Source: Megachile rotundata
Lineage: Eukaryota > Arthropoda > Insecta > Hymenoptera > Megachilidae
Direction: 5' to 3'
Assembly (NCBI RefSeq): GCF_050947335.1
Contig: NW_027473872.1
Location: 1 to 64,000, forward strand
Length of the DNA: 64,000 nt
The notes below the pieces were generated by a model, which was given only the letters and a program-made list of their open reading frames with translations, did not search any database and was not told where the DNA came from. The position numbers were made by a program, and so were the translations under genes. This document shows, piece after piece, positions 57,036 through 64,000 of this stretch. Every line of letters begins with the position of its first letter. Position 1 is the first letter of the stretch.

Positions 57036-58061
57036 GCTGGTATGATCGGTAGAACGATAATTACTATACTTATTACTCTTATTATTATCAATCTAGCTCA
57101 TATTATTAGCCATACTATGCTTATGTGATCGATAGAACGACAATTACTATACTTATTACTCTTATTATTATCAATCTAACTCATATTATTAGCCATACTA
57201 TGCTTATATGATCGATAGAACGACAATTACTATACTTATTAGTCTTATTATTATCAATCTAACTCATATTATTAGCCATATTATGCTTATATGATCGATA
57301 GAACGACAATTACTATACTCATTACTCTTATTATTATCAATCTAACTCATATGATTAGCCATATTATGCTTGTATGATCGGTAGAACGATAATTACTATA
57401 CTTATTACTCTTATTATTATCAATCTAACTCATATTATTAGCCATACTATGCTTATATGATCGATAGAACGACAATTACTATACTTATTAGTCTTATTAT
57501 TATCAATCTAACTCATATTATTAGCCATATTATGCTTATGTGATCGATAGAACGACAATTACTATACTTATTACTCTTATTATTATCAATCTAACTCATA
57601 TTATTAGCCATACTATGCTTATGTGATCGATAGAACGACAATTACTATACTTATTACTCTTATTATTATCAATCTAACTCATATTATTAGCCATACTATG
57701 CTTATATGATCGATAGAACGGCAATTACTATACTTATTAGTCTTATTATTATCAATCTAACTCATATTATTAGCCATATTATGCTTATATGATCGATAGA
57801 ACGACAATTACTATACTCATTACTCTTATTATTATCAATCTAACTCATATGATTAGCCATATTATGCTTGTATGATCGGTAGAACGATAATTACTATACT
57901 CATTACGCTTATTATTATCAATCTAACACATATTATTAGCCATATTATGCTTATATGATTGATAGAACGACAATTACTATACTTATTACACTCACTGTTA
58001 TCAATCTAACTCATATTATTAACCATATTATGCAGATATGATCGATAGAACGACAATTACT
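57036..58061 (+). repeat. TCTAGCTCAT block, fourth copy
   Basis: Partner of 52554-53579 and nearly identical. Substitutions I saw include GAACGGCAATT near 57716. It carries the GCTGGTATG start but is entered from a CACTCACTATT monomer, whereas 52554 is entered from the shortened CCAATTATGC tail. Confidence 0.85.
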
Positions 58062-59464
58062 ATACTTATTACTCTTATTATTATCAATCTGACTCATATT
58101 AGTAGCCATATTATGCTTATATGATCGATAGAACGACAATTACTATACTCATTACTCTTATTATTATCAATCTAACTCATATTATTAGCCATATTATGCT
58201 TATATGATCGATAGAACGACAATTACTATACTCATTGCTCTTATTGTTATCAATCTAACTCATATTATTAGCCATATTATGCTTATATGATCGATAGAAC
58301 GACAATTACTATACTTATTACACTCACTGTTATCAATCTAACTCATATTATTAACCATATTATGCAGATATGATCGATAGAACTACAATTACTATACTTA
58401 TTACTCTTATTATTATCAATCTGACTCATATTATTAGCCATATTATGCTTATATGATCGATAGAACGACAATTACTATTCTTATTACTCTTATTATTATC
58501 AATCTAACTCATATTATTAGCCGTATTATGCTTATATGATCGACAGAATGACAATTACTATACTGATCACACTCACTATTATCAATCTAACTTATATTAT
58601 TAACCATATTATGCTTGTATGATCGATAGAACGACAATTACTATACCCATTACTCTTAGTGTTATCAATCTAACTCATATTATTAGCCATATTATGCTTA
58701 TGTGATCGATAGAACGACAATTACTATACTTATTACTCTTATTATTATCAATCTAACTCATATTATTAGCCATACTATGCTTATATGATCGATAGAACGA
58801 CAATTACTATTCTTTTTACTCTTATTATTATCAATCTAACTCATATTATTAGCCATATTATGCTTATATGATCGATAGAACGACAATTACTATACTTATT
58901 AGTCTTATTATTATCAATCTAACTCATATTATTAGCCATATTATGCTTATATGATCGGTAGAACTACAATTACTATACTTATTTCTCTTATTATTATCAG
59001 TCTGACTCATATTATTTGCCATATTATGCTTATATGATCGATAGAACGACAATTACTATACTCATTACTCTTATTATTATCAATCTAACTCATATTATTA
59101 GCCATATTATGCTTATATGATCGGTAGAACTACAATTACTATACTTATTTCTCTTATTATTATCAATCTAACTCATATTATTAACCATATTATGCAGATA
59201 TGATCGATAGAACGACAATTACTATACTTATTAGTCTTATTATTATCAATCTAACTCATATTATTAGCCATATTATGCTTATATGATCGATAGAACGACA
59301 ATTACTATACTCATTACTCTTATTATTATCAATCTAACTCATATGATTAGCCATATTATGCTTGTATGATCGGTAGAACGATAATTACTATACTTATTAC
59401 TCTTATTATTATCAATCTAACTCATATTATTAGCCATATTATGCTTATATGATCGATAGAACGA

Positions 59465-60135
59465 CAATTACTATTCTTTTTACTCTTATTATTATCAATC
59501 TAACTCATATTATTAGCCATATTATGCTTATAGGATCGATAGAACGACAATTACTATACTTATTAGTCTTATTATTATTAATCTAACTCATATTATTAGC
59601 CATATTATGCTTATATGATCGGTAGAACTACAATTACTATACTTATTTCTCTTATTATTATCAATCTAACTCATATTATTAACCATATTATGCAGATATG
59701 ATCGATAGAACTACAACTACTATACTCATTACGCTTATTATTATCAATCTAACACATATTATTAGCCATATTATGCTTATATGATTGATAGAACGACAAT
59801 TACTATACTTATTACACTCACTGTTATCAATCTAACTCATATTATTAACGATATTATGCAGATATGATCGATAGAACGACAATTACTATACTTATTACTC
59901 TTATTATTATCAATCTGACTCATATTATTAGCCATATTATGCTTATATGATCGATAGAACGACAATTACTATACTCATTACTCTTATTATTATCAATCTA
60001 ACTCATATTATTAGCCATATTATGCTTATATGATCGATAGAACGACAATTGCTATACTCATTGCTCTTATTGTTATCAATCTAACTCATATAATTAGCCA
60101 TATTATGCTTATATGATTGATAGAACGACAATTAC
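59465..60135 (+). repeat. Right-array block Z, second copy
   Basis: Partner of 49091-49761. Private changes: ATTATTATTAATC near 59572, AACGATATTATGC near 59847 and CAATTGCTATAC near 60047. It departs from the first copy at ACCATACTCATTAC near 60135. Confidence 0.82.
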
Positions 60136-60288
60136 CATACTCATTACTCTTATTATTATCAATCTAACTCATATTATTAGCCATATTATGCTTATATGAT
60201 CGATAGAACGACAATTACTATACTTATTACACTCACTGTTATCAATCTAACTCATATTATTAACCATATTATGCAGATATGATCGATA

Positions 60289-61782
60289 GAACTACAACTA
60301 CTATACTCATTACTCTTATTATTATCAATCTAACTCACATTATTAGCCATATTATGCATATATGATCGATAGAACGACAATTACTATACTCATTACTCTT
60401 ATTATTATAAATCTAACTCATATTATTAGCCATATTATGCTTATATGATCGATAGAACGACAATTACTATACTTATTACACTCACTGTTATCAATCTAAC
60501 TCATATTATTAACCATATTATGCAGATATGATCGATAGAACTACAACTACTATACTCATTACTCTTATTATTATCAATCTAACACATATTATTAGCCATA
60601 TTATGCTTATATGATTGATAGAACGACAATTACTATACTTATTACCCTCACTGTTATCAATCTAACTCATATTATTAACCATATTATGCAGATATGATCG
60701 ATAGAACTACAATTACTATACTCATTACTCTTATTATTTTCAATCTAACTCATATTATTAGCCATATTATGCTTATATGATCGATAGAACGACAATTACT
60801 ATACTTATTACACTCACTGTTATCAATCTAACTCATATTATTAACCATATTATGCAGATATGATCGATAGAACTACAACTACTATACTCATTACTCTTAT
60901 TATTATCAATCTAACTCATATTATTAGCCATATTATGCTTATATGATCGATAGAACGACAATTACTATACTCACTACTGTTATTACTATCAATCTAACTC
61001 ATATTATTAGCCATATTATGCTTATGTGAACGATAGAACGACAATTACTATACTTATTACTCTTATTATTATCAATCTGACTCATATTATTAGCCGTATT
61101 ATGCTTATATGATCGATAGAACGACAATTACTATAGTTATTAGTCTTATTATTATCAATCTAACTCATATTATTAGCCATATTATGCTTATAGGATCGGT
61201 AGAACTACAATTACTGTACTTATTTCTCTTATTATTATCAATCTAACTCATATTATTAACCATATTATGCAGATATGATCAATAGAACTACAACTACTAT
61301 ACTCATTACTCTTATTATTATCAATCTAACTCATATTATTAGCCATATTATGCTTATATGATCGATAGAACGACAATTACTATACTTATTACACTCACTG
61401 TTATCAATCTAACTCATATTATTAACCATACTATGCAGATATGATCGATAGAACGACAATTACTATACTTACTACACTCACTGTTATCAATCTAACTCAT
61501 ATTATTAACCATATTATGCAGATATGATCGATAGAACTACAACTACTATACTCATTACTCTTATTATTATCAATCTAACTCACATTATTAGCCATATTAT
61601 GCATATATGATCGATAGAACGACAATTACTATACTCATTACTCTTATTATTATCAATCTAACTCATATTATTAGCCATATTATGCTTATATGATCGATAG
61701 AACGACAATTACTATACTTATTACACTCACTGTTATCAATCTAACTCATATTATTAACCATATTATGCAGATATGATCGATA
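60289..61782 (+). repeat. Irregular 2-, 3- and 5-monomer spacing of GAACTAC monomers
   Basis: Monomers with the GAACTAC head start that word at 60289, 60538, 60704, 60870, 61285, 61534 and 61783. The steps are 249, 166, 166, 415, 249 and 249 bp. The unit 60289-60537 has the same composition as 61534-61782, 15 monomers later: a GAACTAC monomer with a CACATT tail ending CATAT, an A monomer, then an A with CACTCACTGTT ending CAGAT. The GAACTAC head here always follows a CAGAT tail. Confidence 0.75.
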
Positions 61783-62211
61783 GAACTACAACTACTATAC
61801 TCATTACTCTTATTATGATCAATCTAACTCACATTATTAGCCATATTATGCATATATGATCGATAGAACGACAATTACTATACTTATTACTCTTATTATT
61901 ATCAATCTAACTCATATTATTAGCCGTATTATGCTTATATGATCGACAGAACGACAATTACTATACTTATTACACTCACTATTATCAATCTAACTCATAT
62001 TATTAACCATATTATGCTTGTATGATCGGTAGAACGATAATTACTATACTTATTACTCTTATTATTATCAATCTAGCTCATATTATTAGCCATATTATGC
62101 TTATATGATCGATAGAACGACAATTACTATACTCATTACTCTTATTGTTATCAATCTAACTCATATTATTAGCAATATTATGCTTATATGATCGATAGAA
62201 CGACAATTACT
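61606..62211 (+). repeat. Segmental copy AA, second instance
   Basis: Partner of 53555-54160. It leaves the match at about 62212, entering CTCACTACTG where the first enters TATTCTTTTTACTC. Its second half is also the start of the 6-monomer tandem at 61941. Confidence 0.8.
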
Positions 62212-62438
62212 ATACTCACTACTGTTATTACTATCAACCTATCTCATATTATTAGCCATACTATGCTTATATGATGGATAGAACGACAATTACTATACTT
62301 ATTAGCCTTATTATTATCAATCTAACTCATATTATTAGCCATATTATGCTTATATGATCGATAGAACTACAACTACTATACTTATTACTCTTATTATTAT
62401 CAATCTAACTCATATTATTAGCCATATTATGCTTATAT
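61941..62438 (+). repeat. 6-monomer tandem (498 bp), unit 1
   Basis: Begins at GATCGACAG. Order: H with CACTCACTATT, G with TCTAGCTCAT, A with TTATTGTTATC, CTCACTACTG, ATTAGCCTTATT, then AACTACAACTAC. Unit 2 follows directly. Private: AGCAATATTATG near 62171, CAACCTATCTC near 62235 and GATGGATAG near 62274, which resembles the left-array K head but has an A body. Confidence 0.85.
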
Positions 62439-62936
62439 GATCGACAGAACGACAATTACTATACTTATTACACTCACTATTATCAATCTCACTCATATTA
62501 TTAACCATATTATGCTTGTATGATCGGTAGAACGATAATTACTATACTTATTACTCTTATTATTATCAATCTAGCTCATATTATTAGACATATTATGCTT
62601 ATATGATCGATAGAACGACAATTACTATACTCATTACTCTTATTGTTATCAATCTAACTCATATTATTAGCCATATTATGCTTATATGATCGATAGAACG
62701 ACAATTACTATACTCACTACTGTTATTACTATCAATCTAACTCATATTGTTAGCCATACTATGCTTATATGATCGATAGAACGACAATTACTATACCTAT
62801 TAGCCTTATTATTATCAATCTAACTCATATTATTAGCCATATTATGCTTATATGATCGATAGAACTACAACTACTATACTCATTACTCTTATTATTATCA
62901 ATCTAACTCATATTATTAGCCATATTATGCTTATAT
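62439..62936 (+). repeat. 6-monomer tandem (498 bp), unit 2
   Basis: Same six monomers as unit 1. The ATTAGCCTTATT form occurs only in these two units to my reading. Private: CAATCTCACTC near 62486, AGACATATTATG near 62586 and CATATTGTTAGCC near 62744. More than three differences in 498 bp make this older than the 2404-bp duplication. Confidence 0.83.
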
Positions 62937-63764
62937 GATCGATAGAGCGACAATTACTACACTCATTACTCTTATTATTATCAATCTAACTCATATGATT
63001 AGCCATACTATGCGTATATGATCGATAGAACGACAATTACTATACTTATTAGTCCTACTATTATCAATCTAACTCATATTATTAGCCATATTATGCTTAT
63101 ATGATCGGTAGAACTACAATTACTATACTTATTTCTCTTATTATTATCAATCTAACTCATATTATTAACCATATTATGCAGATATGATAGATAGAACTAC
63201 AACTACTATACTCATTACTCTTATTATTATCAATCTAACTCACATTATTAGCCATATTATGCATATATGATCGATAGAACGACAATTACTATACTTATTA
63301 CTCTTATTATTACCTATCTAACACATATTATTAGCCATATTATGCTTATATGATTGATAGAACGACAATACCTATACTTATTACACTCACTGTTATCAAT
63401 CTAACTCATATTATTAACCATATTATGCAGATATGATCGATAGAACTACAACTACTATACTCATTACTCTTATTATTATCAATCTAACTCATATTATTAG
63501 CCATATTATGCTTATATGATCGATAGAACGACAATTACTATACTCACTACTGATATTGCTATCAATCTAACTCATATTATTAGCCATATTATGCTTATGT
63601 GAACGATAGAACGACAATTACTATACTTATTACTCTTATTATTATCAATCTAACTCATGTTATTAGCCATACTATGCTTACATGATCGATAGAACGACAA
63701 TAACTATACTCATTACTCTTATTATTATCAATCTAACTCATATTATTAGTAATATTATGCTTAT

Positions 63765-63847
63765 ATGATCGATAGAACGACAATTACTATACTTATTACT
63801 CTTATTATTATCAATCTAACTCATATTATTAGCCATATTATGCTTAT
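63765..63847 (+). repeat. Majority-form 83-bp monomer (reference copy)
   Basis: This copy matches the majority base at every position, so it can serve as the type monomer. It runs from ATGATCGATAG to the last base before the next ATGATCGATAG at 63848. Composition is 29 A, 34 T, 14 C and 6 G. It contains one GATC and one ATCGAT. Triplets read from its second base include ten TTA, and all ten TTA in the monomer fall in that one phase. It shows no long dyad symmetry, no match to the 17-bp mammalian CENP-B box, and no open frame that survives from monomer to monomer. Confidence 0.95.
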
Positions 63848-64000
63848 ATGATCGATAGAACGACAATTACTATACTCATTACTCTTATTATCATCAATCT
63901 AAGTCATATGATTAGCCATATTATGCAGATATGATAGATAGAACTACAACTACTATACCCATTACTCTTATTATTATCAATCTAACTCACATTATTAGCC

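Larger units (their letters stand above)
46060..64000 (+). repeat. 83-bp AT-rich satellite array, right domain
   Basis: About 216 monomers of the same 83-bp family, in the same orientation as the left domain and still in array at the last base. The majority monomer is commoner here than on the left. Markers I saw only here are AACTACAACTACTATACTC, TATTCTTTTTACTC, CTCACTACTGTTATTAC, TCTAGCTCAT, TCTAACACAT, ATTAGTCTTATT, CCATACTATGC, AGCCGTATTATG and GATTGATAG before AACGAC or GACGAC. Left-domain types B, C, D and J are absent to my reading. Type G (GATCGGTAGAACGATAATT) occurs in both domains but is usually followed by TACCTATT on the left and TACTTATT here. Private single-base indels are rare. 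Function is unknown; there is no gene in the interval. Confidence 0.97.

Noticed and set aside
62274..62290. Left-type K monomer in the right array
   Set aside because: It has GATGGATAG but continues AACGACAATT, not GCACGACATTT, and lacks the AACAATATTATG tail. A single independent C-to-G change in an A monomer explains it.
1..64000. Protein-coding genes or short ORFs
   Set aside because: 83 is not a multiple of 3, so any frame shifts through all three monomer phases. The majority monomer has + strand stops at TGA, TAG, TAA and TAG, which limits runs to about 34 codons. On the minus strand 12 of 14 stop triplets fall in one phase that every frame meets each third monomer. Any longer ORFs would be chance products of variant monomers.
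1..64000. CRISPR array
   Set aside because: There are no short repeats alternating with unique spacers. The entire 83 bp is repeated, variants recur as families, and no cas-like gene is present.
1..64000. Iteron replication origin, plasmid or organelle control region
   Set aside because: AT-rich tandem repeats can occur there, but an array above 64 kb with nested multi-kilobase copies and no gene fits nuclear satellite DNA far better.
1..64000. Telomeric or simple-sequence DNA
   Set aside because: ATTATTATT runs are short and confined to fixed places in each monomer; there is no telomere-type hexamer or heptamer array.
1..64000. CENP-B box or other known centromere protein site
   Set aside because: No stretch resembling the 17-bp mammalian box (TTCG...CGGGA type) was seen. 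A centromeric role cannot be claimed from sequence alone.
1..64000. TTA-rich phase as a leucine-rich coding frame
   Set aside because: The phase carrying ten TTA is interrupted by TGA and TAA in every monomer and is not kept across monomers, so it is a compositional relic, not a coding signal.

Overview
The whole 64-kb window is satellite DNA. From first base to last it is a head-to-tail array of an AT-rich monomer of 83 bp, all in the same orientation, interrupted only by a 100-N assembly gap at 45960-46059. A monomer identical to the majority form lies at 63765-63847; it has 20 G/C in 83 positions (about 76% AT) and more C than G on the + strand (14 to 6). I count roughly 770 monomers (about 554 left of the gap, 216 right of it). 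I found no gene, RNA gene, transposon, CRISPR array, promoter or terminator, and no unique sequence at either edge. The array therefore continues beyond both ends.

This is the architecture of eukaryotic heterochromatin (centromeric, pericentromeric, subtelomeric or B-chromosome). The species cannot be named from the sequence, and I do not recognise the monomer as a published satellite.

The two sides of the gap carry the same basic monomer but different sets of variants. The left array (1-45959) is built from variants I call A (GATCGATAGAACGAC), B (GAACTACAATTAGTATAC), C (GCACGACATTTACT), D (GATCGATCGAACGACAATG), G (GATCGGTAGAACGATAATT), H (GATCGACAGAACGAC), J (GATCGATATAACGAC) and K (GATGGATAGCACGAC), among others. 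The right array (46060-64000) lacks left-type B, C, D, J and left-type K. It has its own markers: AACTACAACTACTATACTC, TATTCTTTTTACTC, CTCACTACTGTTATTAC, TCTAGCTCAT, ATTAGTCTTATT, CCATACTATGC and AGCCGTATTATG.

Neither array is a uniform higher-order repeat (HOR). Each is a mosaic of overlapping multi-monomer copies whose offsets are whole numbers of monomers, give or take a few bases of indel. Left offsets include 249, 332, 415, 2324 (28 monomers), 2404 (29 less 3 bp), 2905 (35), 3320 (40), 5228 (63 less 1 bp), 6225 (75) and about 19.4-20.3 kb. Right offsets include 332, 498, 830, 4482, 8051 and 10374. The youngest-looking event is a 2404-bp tandem duplication (10360-15167) in which I found a single mismatch.

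This pattern fits repeated unequal exchange and segmental amplification. I found no hidden gene system. What merits attention is the satellite family, its trinucleotide-phased composition, the change of variant set at the gap, the mosaic copy history, and signs of uneven base accuracy in the first 4.4 kb.
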